A stretch of DNA of 64,000 nt from Gammaproteobacteria bacterium (GTDB taxonomy: Bacteria > Pseudomonadota > Gammaproteobacteria > Enterobacterales > Kangiellaceae): assembly GCA_013373375.1 (NCBI GenBank), contig JABXHY010000005.1, positions 62,001 through 126,000 on the forward strand, read 5' to 3'. Of this stretch, positions 11,438-21,898 are shown piece by piece (the first letter of the stretch is position 1; each line of letters starts with the position of its first letter). The translations under genes and the position numbers were made by a program. The notes under the pieces are model-generated. The model was given only the letters and a program-made list of their open reading frames with translations. It was not told where the DNA came from and did not search any database.

Positions 11438-14400
11438 ATGAATATCACTCGTCAGTCACTAAAAAATCCTGCCGCCGTTATCGTAATGACGTCGCTTTTG
11501 ATGGTATTTGGGATTATCAGTGGGCTGAAGTTGCCCATTCAATTAACACCCGACATTGAACAGCCACAAATTACTATTTCCTCTGGTTGGCGTTCGGCTG
11601 CGCCAGAGGAAATTGAAGCAGTGATATTAGAACCTTTGGAGAACGCGGTTAAAAACACTCCCGGAGTCATCGATATCAACACCAACATCAATAGAGGTTT
11701 TGGCAACATAACACTCACGTTTGATGTCGGTGCGGACATGCAGCAAGCAATGTTGAATGTACTCAACAGCTTGAATCAAGCTCCGCCATTACCAATCGAT
11801 GCTCAGGAGCCTATCGTTTCTGCTGCAGGCACCGGACAAAATGCCCCCAATGCGGCCTCGCTATTAATAAGACCGGTGGAAGGAAGTGACATCGATGATG
11901 TCACTCGGTTCCAAAAACTCATAGACGATGTTGTTGAGCCTCGTCTGTCGCGGATTGAAGGTGTTGGCATCGTTAACTTAAACTCGCGTCGCCCTAAAGA
12001 ATTACGCATTAGTTTTGATCCTTATCGTGCAGCTTCGCTCGGACTTTCCGTCAATCAAATAGCGCAAACCATTGCTCGTTCAAACGATACGTCAGGAGGA
12101 TTTGCTGACGTCGGAAGGCGCCAGTATACCGTTCGATTTGCTGGACAATACGACATTGAATCAATGGGGGAAATGATCGTTGGCTACAGTGGCGATAGAC
12201 CGATTGCCTTAAACGAGGTAGCAACGGTTGCGATAACTCAACAGGATCGTTTTGGTTTTACTTTACGCAATGGTTCACCTGGTTATTACATCACGGTCCC
12301 AAGGACAAACGGTTCAAATACCGTTGCGGTGTTAGACGATATAAATATCGCGATCAAAGAACTCAATGAAGGTCCGCTGGCTGCGGTTGGACTTACCATC
12401 GATTTAAGTTTCGATGCGTCGGTTCATATCCGAAATGCATTAGAGTTAGTAAAGGGAAACTTGGGACTGGGAGTAATTTTAGCGCTTAGTATTCTGTGGT
12501 TATTTTTGCGAGGTTGGCGACCCACACTTATCATTGCGATTACCATTCCAGTGGCTGTTGCGGTTTCATTCATTACCCTAAACTTTTTGGGACGAAGCTT
12601 GAATGTCATCTCTCTTGCTGGACTGGCCTTTTCAGTCGGCTTGGTGCTGGACGCTGCGATTATTGTTCAAGAAAATATTGTACGGTTACGTGATACCGGA
12701 ATGGATAATTACAAAGCGGTATTAAAAGGAACATTGGAAGTCACTGGTGCTTTATTTGCCTCAACAGCGACCACAGTTGCTATTTTTTTTCCGATTATGT
12801 TTATGCAAGGCATTGAGGGGCAATTGTTTTCTGATCTCGCACTAACTCTATCGGTTGCCGTTATATCTTCTCTATTAACCGCGACAGCAATTTTGCCGGT
12901 TGCCAGTCGATTCGGATTAATTCAGCAGTCAAGCCATGATCCCATGCGAGCCACTTGGCAAAAATTATCAGACTGGATTATTTCGAAAACAAATTCACAG
13001 TTCACTCGTCTGCTTTGGGTTGGAGGATTACTTGGGGGATCCTTTATTGTAATTTTCACTTTGATGCCTCGCACTGACTTTATGCCCAGAGCACCAATTG
13101 ATGGGTTTTTCTTTAATTTAAGCATGCCTCCTGGTGGCAACTTACAATTTTTGGAAGAAGAGTTATCGGATCGAGTTAAAGTACGATTGGCGCCATACAT
13201 GAGTGGAGAAAAGGAACCCGCTGTTAAAAGCTATAACTTTTATACCTTTGGACCAGGATCAAGTGGTGGATTTATTTATGCTGCGGATCCCAAGCGCGTT
13301 GAAGAACTCATGCAAGTGATACAAAACGAGGTATTTGCTGGTTTACCCGATACGCAAGTGTTTTTATTTCGCGGTTCAATGATCAATTTGCGTGGTGGTA
13401 ATGGCCGCTCAATAAGTCTCGATATCCAAGGGCCTGATATTGAAGCGTTAATGGACACCGCAGCAAAAGGAATGGGCATTATTCAATCGAAACTTCCGCA
13501 AGCAACCGCTCGCCCAATACCAGGATTGGCTCTTTCTGAGCCTGAATTACAATTAATGCCGAATGATCGCAGAATAACTCAAGCAGGACTTGATCGAAGT
13601 AGTGTTGCAAATGTTATAAGAGCTTATACCGGCGGTATGTTCGTCAGTGAATATTTTGATGGTAATGAACGAATGAACGTAATCTTACGTGGTTCGAAAT
13701 GGTATTCGCCAGATGAACTGTCGTCATTACCTATATCGACACCTCTCGCAGGCGTTCAAACCGTTGGTGAATTAACTCGAATTGAAAGAACGGTTGGTCC
13801 TACACAGCTGAGAAGAGTTAACGGACGTCGCACAGTCAGTTTAATTATTAACCCTCCTGCCGAAATGTCTTTGGAGGAAACACTGGATATTTTGAATCAA
13901 CAAGTGTTACCTGCTTTACAACAAACCATGCCTGAAAATGTCAGTTTAATCGTCAGTGGCAGTGCTAATCAATTGCACTCTGCGATCAATGAAATGGCAA
14001 AAAACTTCGCTTTGGCAATCATTATTTTATTAATGTTAATGGCTGCTTTGTTTAGAAGTTTGAAGGACAGTTTATTAGTTTTAAGTGTCATGCCACTTGC
14101 TGTCGCAGGCGGTGTTCTTGGTTTATGGGTGCTTAATATATTTAGTTTTCAATCGCTCGATCTACTTACCATGATTGGTTTTATCATTTTGCTTGGTTTA
14201 GTGGTGAACAATGCGATTTTATTGGTTGATCAAACCAGACAAGCACAAAAGAGAGGACTTTTATTGACGGATGCTGTTGCAGAAGCCGTTAAAATTCGCG
14301 CTCGCCCAGTGTATATGAGCTCTTTAACAAGTCTTTTTGGAATGTTACCGCTAATGATTATTCCTGGCGTTGGCTCAGAAATTTACCGTGGGCTTGCAAC

Positions 14401-14527
14401 TGTGATTGTTGGAGGGATGACAGTGACAACTCTCTTTACCTTAATCTTAATGCCAGCGTTATTGCGTTGGCAATGGTCTTTCTCGTTAGCAAAACACTCT
14501 GCTAGCACAGCTTTAAAAAAAGGATGA
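11438..14527 (+). CDS. RND-family efflux transporter permease (AcrB/HAE1-like)
   Basis: 1029 aa; N-terminal LKLPIQLTPDIEQPQITI, GLVLDAAIIVQENI TM4 motif, C-terminal GLVVNNAILLVDQT. Confidence 0.95.
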   Translation: MNITRQSLKNPAAVIVMTSLLMVFGIISGLKLPIQLTPDIEQPQITISSGWRSAAPEEIEAVILEPLENAVKNTPGVIDINTNINRGFGNITLTFDVGADMQQAMLNVLNSLNQAPPLPIDAQEPIVSAAGTGQNAPNAASLLIRPVEGSDIDDVTRFQKLIDDVVEPRLSRIEGVGIVNLNSRRPKELRISFDPYRAASLGLSVNQIAQTIARSNDTSGGFADVGRRQYTVRFAGQYDIESMGEMIVGYSGDRPIALNEVATVAITQQDRFGFTLRNGSPGYYITVPRTNGSNTVAVLDDINIAIKELNEGPLAAVGLTIDLSFDASVHIRNALELVKGNLGLGVILALSILWLFLRGWRPTLIIAITIPVAVAVSFITLNFLGRSLNVISLAGLAFSVGLVLDAAIIVQENIVRLRDTGMDNYKAVLKGTLEVTGALFASTATTVAIFFPIMFMQGIEGQLFSDLALTLSVAVISSLLTATAILPVASRFGLIQQSSHDPMRATWQKLSDWIISKTNSQFTRLLWVGGLLGGSFIVIFTLMPRTDFMPRAPIDGFFFNLSMPPGGNLQFLEEELSDRVKVRLAPYMSGEKEPAVKSYNFYTFGPGSSGGFIYAADPKRVEELMQVIQNEVFAGLPDTQVFLFRGSMINLRGGNGRSISLDIQGPDIEALMDTAAKGMGIIQSKLPQATARPIPGLALSEPELQLMPNDRRITQAGLDRSSVANVIRAYTGGMFVSEYFDGNERMNVILRGSKWYSPDELSSLPISTPLAGVQTVGELTRIERTVGPTQLRRVNGRRTVSLIINPPAEMSLEETLDILNQQVLPALQQTMPENVSLIVSGSANQLHSAINEMAKNFALAIIILLMLMAALFRSLKDSLLVLSVMPLAVAGGVLGLWVLNIFSFQSLDLLTMIGFIILLGLVVNNAILLVDQTRQAQKRGLLLTDAVAEAVKIRARPVYMSSLTSLFGMLPLMIIPGVGSEIYRGLATVIVGGMTVTTLFTLILMPALLRWQWSFSLAKHSASTALKKG

Positions 14528-14531
14528 CACT

Positions 14532-15593
14532 ATGAAAATCATCACGCTTATTTCATTGTTAGCTTTGTCAGTAATTAGTTTTCCTTCCGCTAATGCGGCA
14601 AGCGCCGTTTTACCGCCGGTCAAAGTTCTCGAAGTAAAAAAATCTGATACGCCCCCTACGATGGACTTGTTAGGAACAGTCCACAGTCGAAATAGAGTAG
14701 AACTCACGGCTAGCATTAGTGGAAAATTGGAGTTCGTTGCCGAGCCGGGACTGTTCGTTGCAAAAGGTGATGTGATTGCTCGTTTTGAACAGTACCCTTT
14801 GATGTTACAAAAACTTGAACAGCAAGCTCAGCTAAAACGAGCAGAAATTAATTTGAATTATTTAGCTCGAGAATTAAAGCGACAAAAAGAACTTCGCAAA
14901 CACAGCAACACATCACAGTTCCAATTGGAACAAACACAATCGGAACATGATTTAGCCCTTTCAGATCTCGAAATAGCACAACTTAAAATAAAACAAATAG
15001 ACGATCAATTATCCCGAACATTAGTGTTGGCGCCTTTCCCTGGAGTAATTACTCAACGAGAGAAAAGAGCAGGAAGCGATGTGAATCGTAGTGAACCATT
15101 AGTTCAACTTTTGGATACTCAACAACTTGAGGTCAGAGTGTTCGCGCCAATTCGATATTTAAGTCAACTTTCAACTAAGTCACAGGCGAAGTTAGTGTCA
15201 GTTGAAAATGAAGCAATTCAGCTCACCGCAAATGAAAGCACTATTATTCCAGCAGCGGATCCTCGCTCCCAAACTTTTGAAGTGCGAATAAACCTTCCGA
15301 TTGACGCAAATGAATTTTGGACATCCGGTCAGTTAATCAAAGTTCGCATTCCACTCGCACAAGAAAGAGTAGCATTAAGCGTTCATCGTGATGCTTTGAT
15401 TCTAAGACGAGACGGTACTTATGTAGTTCGAGTTAATGACAATAATCAAGCTGAGCGAGTAAAAGTGGAGGTCGGGCAAGGAAATGGTGACTGGGTGAAT
15501 ATAAAAGGAGATTTGCGTGCCGGTGAGCGTGTTGTTGTGCGTGGTGGAGAACGATTACAAGGAGGAGAAGCACTGGATATCCAGGCTTCCTAA
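14532..15593 (+). CDS. RND efflux periplasmic adaptor (membrane fusion protein)
   Basis: Signal peptide, lipoyl halves (GTVHSRNRVELTASISGKLEFVAEPGLFVAKGDVIAR), coiled coil; 4 nt after permease stop. Confidence 0.93.
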   Translation: MKIITLISLLALSVISFPSANAASAVLPPVKVLEVKKSDTPPTMDLLGTVHSRNRVELTASISGKLEFVAEPGLFVAKGDVIARFEQYPLMLQKLEQQAQLKRAEINLNYLARELKRQKELRKHSNTSQFQLEQTQSEHDLALSDLEIAQLKIKQIDDQLSRTLVLAPFPGVITQREKRAGSDVNRSEPLVQLLDTQQLEVRVFAPIRYLSQLSTKSQAKLVSVENEAIQLTANESTIIPAADPRSQTFEVRINLPIDANEFWTSGQLIKVRIPLAQERVALSVHRDALILRRDGTYVVRVNDNNQAERVKVEVGQGNGDWVNIKGDLRAGERVVVRGGERLQGGEALDIQAS

Positions 15594-16034
15594 TTATTCT
15601 TGTTTTGGCTCTTGTTTGAGTTCTTTTATATAGCGCAAGGTGACAAAGTTTATAATCGACAGTAACACCGCGATTTCGTAACGACCAAATGCAACGGCAA
15701 TACCAATGATTCCAGTATTCCATATGCTGGCTGCTGTTGCAGTACCACTAACGGAACTTTTGTTTTTCAGTATCGCACCACCACCTATAAAACCAATACC
15801 GGTGATAATACCTGCGATTACTTTACTCTCTGCATCAGTTGAATCCAGAACTGACATACCTACTAATGCATAACCACATGCTGCCACTGCAACCAAAGGA
15901 AAAGTTCTTAGGCCTGCGCCGTGAGAAGATTTGTCTCGATCGAAAGCCATCGGCAATGCGAGCACATACGCAATACCGAGATGAATTAAATTGAAATTAA
16001 CTTCCGACCAACTGAAAGAAATTAAATTGTCCAC
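15594..16034 (-). CDS. MgtC/SapB-family membrane protein
   Basis: LALPMAFDRDKSSHGAGLRTFPLVAVAACGYALVG and IITGIGFIGGGAILK motifs. Confidence 0.9.
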   Translation of the reverse strand: MDNLISFSWSEVNFNLIHLGIAYVLALPMAFDRDKSSHGAGLRTFPLVAVAACGYALVGMSVLDSTDAESKVIAGIITGIGFIGGGAILKNKSSVSGTATAASIWNTGIIGIAVAFGRYEIAVLLSIINFVTLRYIKELKQEPKQE

Positions 16035-16053
16035 TTTTGAAAACTCCCATTTG

Positions 16054-16806
16054 TTACGCGGCGCTTAAATCCATGGGTAGTATATGAGCATTCATTAATA
16101 AATGCACGGAAGTGGCTTTTTTATAATATGGCGCAAGCGGTTCATCTGAAACCCACATGCCTCCAGTGAAACTGCCGAACGACGGCATAACTAAAAATGA
16201 ATCTCCCAGTAAAAAACATTTTCCAGAAAAATTTTGGCGAGCGCGAGCAGTTTTATATTTTGGATGAAAATGACCAAAAACTAAAAAGTTACGTAGAGTG
16301 CTTTTATCCCTCGTACCAACAATGTCCGCAGCTAGATTAGGTGATGGTTGATGACAAAGTGAGATATCACCAATAATATATTCCGACAAACATTCACCAG
16401 GAAGCTCATCAGGGATTTCAGGATCATGATTTCCTAATATCCAAATCCAGCGTTCAACAGTGTTCATCAATCCTAACAAAATACTTTTTAGCTTATCAGG
16501 AAATCTCAACCATGCATTTTTATCGTGAAAACTATCGCCAAGACAAACGACTTTTGCTGGTTGATAAACTGAAATCAAATTACCTAAACGCTCTAAAGTA
16601 TCGAGAGTATCCAGTTCCGGTAAAGAGTGTCCGAAACTGTTAAGGAAAGACGCCTTTTCAAAATGTAAATCTGAAAGAATAAGCGTGTTTTGTTTTGGCC
16701 AAAATAATGCTCCGCTTTCATCGAGCACTAGATTTTCATCAGCAAACCGACTTATCGTTGCTGTTTGCTCAATGATTCGTTGTCGCAATTGATCACGCGA
16801 GATCAT
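16054..16806 (-). CDS. pdeM: Ligase-associated DNA damage response endonuclease PdeM-like metallophosphoesterase
   Basis: LILSDLHFEKASFLNSFGHSLPELDTLDTLERL, CLGDSFHDKNA, WILGNHDPEIP, FGHFHPKY; overlaps the helicase gene. Confidence 0.88.
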   Translation of the reverse strand: MISRDQLRQRIIEQTATISRFADENLVLDESGALFWPKQNTLILSDLHFEKASFLNSFGHSLPELDTLDTLERLGNLISVYQPAKVVCLGDSFHDKNAWLRFPDKLKSILLGLMNTVERWIWILGNHDPEIPDELPGECLSEYIIGDISLCHQPSPNLAADIVGTRDKSTLRNFLVFGHFHPKYKTARARQNFSGKCFLLGDSFLVMPSFGSFTGGMWVSDEPLAPYYKKATSVHLLMNAHILPMDLSAA

Positions 16807-19237
16807 TTAACACATCCTCCATGAGCTGTTCGGCCTCTTGTTGCAGATTAAGCTGCCCAATTAATGCCGCAATACCAGTGCCTTTTACTTGTTCGCTTCT
16901 AACATCAAGTATTATTGGTATTGAAAGAGGTGAAGGCTTAGTCAATAAATGAAAATCAACGTTATCATGAAAACGAATCAATAAATGTGAAAGACGCGAC
17001 AAATCAAGCAATTCTCTCTCTGCGTCCTGCCGAGCCACTTTTAATAAAACATGATCGGGATCGTACTTACGTAAAACATCAAAAATTAAGTCAGTAGAGA
17101 AAGTGACCTGCCTTAGATTTTTTCGAGTGCTGGCATAGTTTTGTTCGGTCAAACCACTTACCATTGCGACCCGCCTAAAGGAGCGCTTAAGCATGGGAGA
17201 TTCCATCATCCAATCCTCTAAATCATCACCTAGGATATCCGGCGAAAAAAGAGAACTAAAGTGATGCTCTTCAAGTGCGCAAATACTTAAAATGGATAGT
17301 CCATAATCAGTTATTGAAAAGCTAAGTGGCTTTAACTTCATACGTTCCATTCTTTTCGTTAATAGCATTCCCAATGTTTGATTCGCTTTACGGCCTTCAA
17401 AGGTGTAGAACATGGATGCAAAATGACATCGAAATGGAAACTTCTCAACCAAAAGGCGCCCTGCCGTGGGTAATTGTGAAAAGGCCTTCTGATTTAATAG
17501 CCACTGTTTAATTTCTTTCGGTAAGCCACGCCATTTTGTCTGGTCATTAATTAATGCGCGAACCATTTCAGAAAGGTGAGTTGAAAGAGGCATTTGGCCT
17601 CCCACATAGGAAGGAACTTTAGGCTCACCTTTATTATTTGGTTTAGCCTCTAAAATCATATCTTGAATTCCAACAAACTCGAGGACTTCACCTGCAAATA
17701 AAAATGTATCACCGGGTACTAACTGTTGTGCAAAGTACTCTTCAACTTCACCAATTATTTTCCCTTGGTGTGATCGTCGTAATCGCTTTACCTTTAACCG
17801 GCCCGCTTCCACAATGGTTCCAATATTTTGTCTGTGTCGGCGCATTGTTCTTTGGTCACTTGGTCGAAATCGACCATCAGGCATTTTTTTTAAACGCTGA
17901 TAGCGTTCATAACTCTGTAACGCATATCCTCCATTTAACGTGAACTGAAATAAATCGTTAAACATTGCTTTGGTTAATTCACGATAAGGAGTTGCAGATT
18001 TAACCAGCGCAAACACTTCATCTGGATCAATGCTCGATTGACAAGCAAGATTAACAATAAACTGTGGAATAATATCGGGCGATCCAGGTAAGAGTTCTTC
18101 GCCATCTAATTGACGAGCCGAAATCGATCGCTTAGCACACATGCACTCAAGTACTTCAAACTTATTCGCTGGCACTAAAAAAGCTTTACTTGGTTCATCC
18201 ATTCTATGGTTAGAGCGACCTATTCTTTGTAATAGTCGACTCACTCCTTTTGGAGCACCTAATTGAATGACTTGATCAACATCACCCCAATCAATTCCTA
18301 ACTCTAAAGCTGATGTTGCAACTACGGCTCTTACTTTTCCTTTCGCCATTAACTGTTCGGTTTGATGACGCTGCTCTTTACTCAAAGAGCCATGGTATAT
18401 AGCAATTGGAAGTCCTTTGACATTTTCCTGCCATAAAAATTGAAAGACTAACTCGGCCTGTGCTCGGGTATTGACAAAAACAAACGTTGTTTGCGCGTCG
18501 GCTATAGCTTGATAGATTTCAGGCATGGCGTATTTCGCCACAAAACCCGTGAAAGGAATTGGGTTTCGAGTTTGCAATAATCTTACGATAGGCTGTGTCT
18601 GTGACTTCACTATTATTGTATTTAATGGCTGTCCACTTACACCAAGCCACATTGCCATTGAACCTGGCTCATCAACGGTAGCTGATAAACCAAATCGAGT
18701 TAAATTCGGAGCCATGCTTTGCAAATGAGCCAATGCGAGTGAGGTAAAATCACCTCGCTTGCTATGCGCAAAACTGTGCACCTCATCGATCACAACACAC
18801 TTAATCTTGGCGAATATATTGTCGGCATCAGAGTAAGACAACATCAACATTAACGACTCAGGTGTTGTCAGTAAAATGTTCGGTGGGTTTCGACGCTGCC
18901 GTTGACGCTTACTACTTGGCGTATCACCTGTTCGGGTTTCAACCGTCACACCCAATTGCATCTCATTAATAGGAGACATTAAGTTCCGATGAATATCGTG
19001 AGTGAGTGCTTTTAGCGGCGAAACATAAAGAGTGTGTAAACCCTTTTGCGGATTTTTGTTTAAATCAATTAAACTTGGTAAAAAGCCAGCTAGCGTTTTT
19101 CCGGCACCTGTAGGTGCAATCAAAAGTGTTGAATGTTTATTCTCAAAAGCTCGACAGAGTTTAAGCTGATGAGTTCTTACTTGCCATTCTTTATTATCAA
19201 ACCACTGCTGGAAATTATCAGGAAGTAAAGTAGCCAC
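16793..19237 (-). CDS. Ligase-associated DNA damage response DEXH-box helicase (Lhr-core type)
   Basis: LLIAPTGAGKTLAGFLPSL, VVIDEVHSF, FGLSATVDEPG, QLGAPKGVSRLLQRIGRSNHRMDEPSKAFLVPAN. Confidence 0.92.
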   Translation of the reverse strand: MATLLPDNFQQWFDNKEWQVRTHQLKLCRAFENKHSTLLIAPTGAGKTLAGFLPSLIDLNKNPQKGLHTLYVSPLKALTHDIHRNLMSPINEMQLGVTVETRTGDTPSSKRQRQRRNPPNILLTTPESLMLMLSYSDADNIFAKIKCVVIDEVHSFAHSKRGDFTSLALAHLQSMAPNLTRFGLSATVDEPGSMAMWLGVSGQPLNTIIVKSQTQPIVRLLQTRNPIPFTGFVAKYAMPEIYQAIADAQTTFVFVNTRAQAELVFQFLWQENVKGLPIAIYHGSLSKEQRHQTEQLMAKGKVRAVVATSALELGIDWGDVDQVIQLGAPKGVSRLLQRIGRSNHRMDEPSKAFLVPANKFEVLECMCAKRSISARQLDGEELLPGSPDIIPQFIVNLACQSSIDPDEVFALVKSATPYRELTKAMFNDLFQFTLNGGYALQSYERYQRLKKMPDGRFRPSDQRTMRRHRQNIGTIVEAGRLKVKRLRRSHQGKIIGEVEEYFAQQLVPGDTFLFAGEVLEFVGIQDMILEAKPNNKGEPKVPSYVGGQMPLSTHLSEMVRALINDQTKWRGLPKEIKQWLLNQKAFSQLPTAGRLLVEKFPFRCHFASMFYTFEGRKANQTLGMLLTKRMERMKLKPLSFSITDYGLSILSICALEEHHFSSLFSPDILGDDLEDWMMESPMLKRSFRRVAMVSGLTEQNYASTRKNLRQVTFSTDLIFDVLRKYDPDHVLLKVARQDAERELLDLSRLSHLLIRFHDNVDFHLLTKPSPLSIPIILDVRSEQVKGTGIAALIGQLNLQQEAEQLMEDVLNDLA

Positions 19238-19312
19238 AGGTTATTGTTATTCTCAAATACACATTCGTGCTAATGTATGTTGGATTTTGATTGATAAATG
19301 CATCTATAGCCT

Positions 19313-21547
19313 ATGCGAATTTCACTTTTACTAATAGCATTATTATTTTTTTGTCACAGTTTTGCCGAAAGACAAAGCATAGGGCTTGCTTTGAGTGGTG
19401 GTGGTGCTCGAGGCGCTGCTCATATTGGTGTTCTTAGGGTCATTGAAGAAAAAAATATACCTATCGATTACATAGCTGGCACCAGTATGGGTGCAATTGT
19501 GGGTGCTTTGTACGCTTCAGGCTATACGCTTGATGAGATCGAAGAGATCGTTAATACCATCGACTGGCAAGCCGCATTCGAAGATGATGTAAAACGAGAT
19601 CAACGCTCTTATCGTCGCAAAGTAGACGATCGACGCTTCATATCCAAGTTGCAAATAGGCCTTGACCGAGAGGGATTAAAATTACCCGCTGGGATTGTTT
19701 CTGGACAATCAATAGGTCTCATCTTAAATCGATATTTCGCTCCTGTTTCGCACATTAATCATTTTGATAAATTAAATATTCCATTTCGAGCAGTTGCGAC
19801 CGATCTAGCTACCGGAAATCCGGTAATTATCGAAAAGGGCTCATTAGCACAAGCGGTAACCGCCAGCATGTCGATTCCTGGCTTTCTGATTCCGGTTGAA
19901 CGAAATGGACAATTATTGGTTGATGGTGGAATTGCCAACAATCTGCCCATTTCTATTGTCCGAAACATGGGCGCGGATATAATCATTGCCGTTGATATAA
20001 GTACGCCGTTATTCGAAACAGAAGATTTAAAGGACGTAGTTGACGTTGCCGATCAACTCAGTAGTTTATTAACAAGAAAAAATACCGAAAGAGAAATTGA
20101 GACTCTTCTTGAAAGCGATATTATTATAATTCCAGAATTAAATGATATATCAACTTCTGATTTCAATCTTGCAGCACAAGCCATACCTCGTGGTGAAACT
20201 GCAGCCCGCAGTTCAGAGAAACTAGCGAGTTTAGCATCTAAGATAAAAGATCTTGGTTATCGTGATACTGTAATAATTGATGGCGTAAGAGATGTAAACT
20301 CAATTACATTCGACGACTCATCTATTTCTGAAAAGAATTTAAAAAAGATTTGGTTAAAACTCAACAACAAAAGAATTTCCAAAGTAAGTTTTGATAATAC
20401 AAGTGGCGTATCTAACGATAGAATCAGAAATTTAGTTGATATAAAACCTGGAGACAGGTTTTCTCTAAATGCTATAGAGCGTAACGTAAATATTCTTTAT
20501 GGCATGGGTTACTTTAATTTGGTGCAGTATTCATTGACCAACACTCGAAATGGAGTTGAAGTAGTATTTCATATTACAGAAAAAGCATGGGGCCCAAATT
20601 ATTTACAAATAGGGTTTAATTTTAGCTCATCAGAAGATATTGATAATCAGTTTAATTTATCACTAAATTATTTGATGACGAATATCAATGAGCTGAATGG
20701 CGAGCTTTCAACGGGGGTTTCTGTTGGAACTAATAAGGATCTTAACGTAAGCTGGTATCAACCGCTCGACAGCCGTTGGCAACCTTTCATAGAAACACAA
20801 TTGAAACTATCGTCAGAGCAGTTCAATTTTTTTAATAAAAACCAGCTAATTGCCGAGTTTTCGTTGGATGCCATTGCGTTTGATATAGCTCTGGGAACAG
20901 AGCTTGAAAACTGGGGTGAGTTCAGAGTTGGCGCTCGATATCTGGATGGGTCAATCGAGCAAAAAATTGGGGCACCGATTATTATCGAAGAAAATTATCA
21001 TGACGCGTTTCGTTATTTTAGTTTTGAAGTTGATACTCTAGACAGCATTTACTTTCCTCAAGACGGTATTTTGCTGCAATATAAATATATTGAAAGTGAC
21101 CCTGGATTCGGCTCGCAATTCGATTATCGACAAAATCAATTTTCTATAATCAAAACTATAGACTGGAGTGAAAACTCAGTAACCTTTGGTGCAAATTATT
21201 TTCGGAGTAAAGGACCTAATGTTCCTATTAACGCACTGTATAGAAGTGGCGGCCCATTAAATTTTAGCGGTTATGAGTTTGATCAAATTTCCTCTCGCAA
21301 TGCTGCTAACGCTTATTTAGCTTATATGAGGAAGTTGGAGCTTTTTGAGTTTCTGGAGTTTTATTTAGGTGTTTCTTATGAGCGAGGGCAAACTTGGAAT
21401 ACAGGTGAACGTTTTGACTGGACAAAAACAATTGAAGGTTACAGTTTAATATTTGGAACTGATACAAAACTAGGTCCATTCTATGTTGCGTATGGCAATA
21501 ATGAAATCAACAACTCTTTTTACATTATGCTTGATAAACTTTTTTAA
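19313..21547 (+). CDS. Patatin-like phospholipase with POTRA and outer-membrane beta-barrel (type Vd / PlpD-like)
   Basis: Signal peptide; ALSGGGARGAAHIGVL, GTSMGAIVGAL (GxSxG), VDGGIANNLP; barrel-like C-terminus ending in Phe. Confidence 0.92.
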   Translation: MRISLLLIALLFFCHSFAERQSIGLALSGGGARGAAHIGVLRVIEEKNIPIDYIAGTSMGAIVGALYASGYTLDEIEEIVNTIDWQAAFEDDVKRDQRSYRRKVDDRRFISKLQIGLDREGLKLPAGIVSGQSIGLILNRYFAPVSHINHFDKLNIPFRAVATDLATGNPVIIEKGSLAQAVTASMSIPGFLIPVERNGQLLVDGGIANNLPISIVRNMGADIIIAVDISTPLFETEDLKDVVDVADQLSSLLTRKNTEREIETLLESDIIIIPELNDISTSDFNLAAQAIPRGETAARSSEKLASLASKIKDLGYRDTVIIDGVRDVNSITFDDSSISEKNLKKIWLKLNNKRISKVSFDNTSGVSNDRIRNLVDIKPGDRFSLNAIERNVNILYGMGYFNLVQYSLTNTRNGVEVVFHITEKAWGPNYLQIGFNFSSSEDIDNQFNLSLNYLMTNINELNGELSTGVSVGTNKDLNVSWYQPLDSRWQPFIETQLKLSSEQFNFFNKNQLIAEFSLDAIAFDIALGTELENWGEFRVGARYLDGSIEQKIGAPIIIEENYHDAFRYFSFEVDTLDSIYFPQDGILLQYKYIESDPGFGSQFDYRQNQFSIIKTIDWSENSVTFGANYFRSKGPNVPINALYRSGGPLNFSGYEFDQISSRNAANAYLAYMRKLELFEFLEFYLGVSYERGQTWNTGERFDWTKTIEGYSLIFGTDTKLGPFYVAYGNNEINNSFYIMLDKLF

Positions 21548-21569
21548 CCTAACTTAAGGAGAGATAGCC

Positions 21570-21767
21570 ATGAATAAATTTTTAAAAATATTTTCCGCAG
21601 TTGTTTCCGCAACCTTCTTTTTATTTATAACCAGTTGCTCAAATTTGCCAACGGTTGAACACGTCGATCAAGTATTAAAAGACGCGGCTGGCGAAGTTGG
21701 AGGTGTAGTAGAGAAAGCCTGCGAGGAAACCAAAGACGCTGTTGATGCAAAAAATAAGGACTGTTAG
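21570..21767 (+). CDS. Small lipoprotein (65 aa), unknown function
   Basis: Signal peptide with lipobox-like FITSC; good RBS (AAGGAGAG); immediately downstream of the patatin gene. Confidence 0.65.
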   Translation: MNKFLKIFSAVVSATFFLFITSCSNLPTVEHVDQVLKDAAGEVGGVVEKACEETKDAVDAKNKDC

Positions 21768-21898
21768 ATTTTTTATCTTTTAGTATTTTTCGATTTTTAA
21801 ATATAAGGACGTAATGTATGGATAGATTTAAAACGAGTATGACATCAAAAGCTTTTAGTGTTAGCTTTATATTTAAATTATAGGTGCGTTGCGATCAA

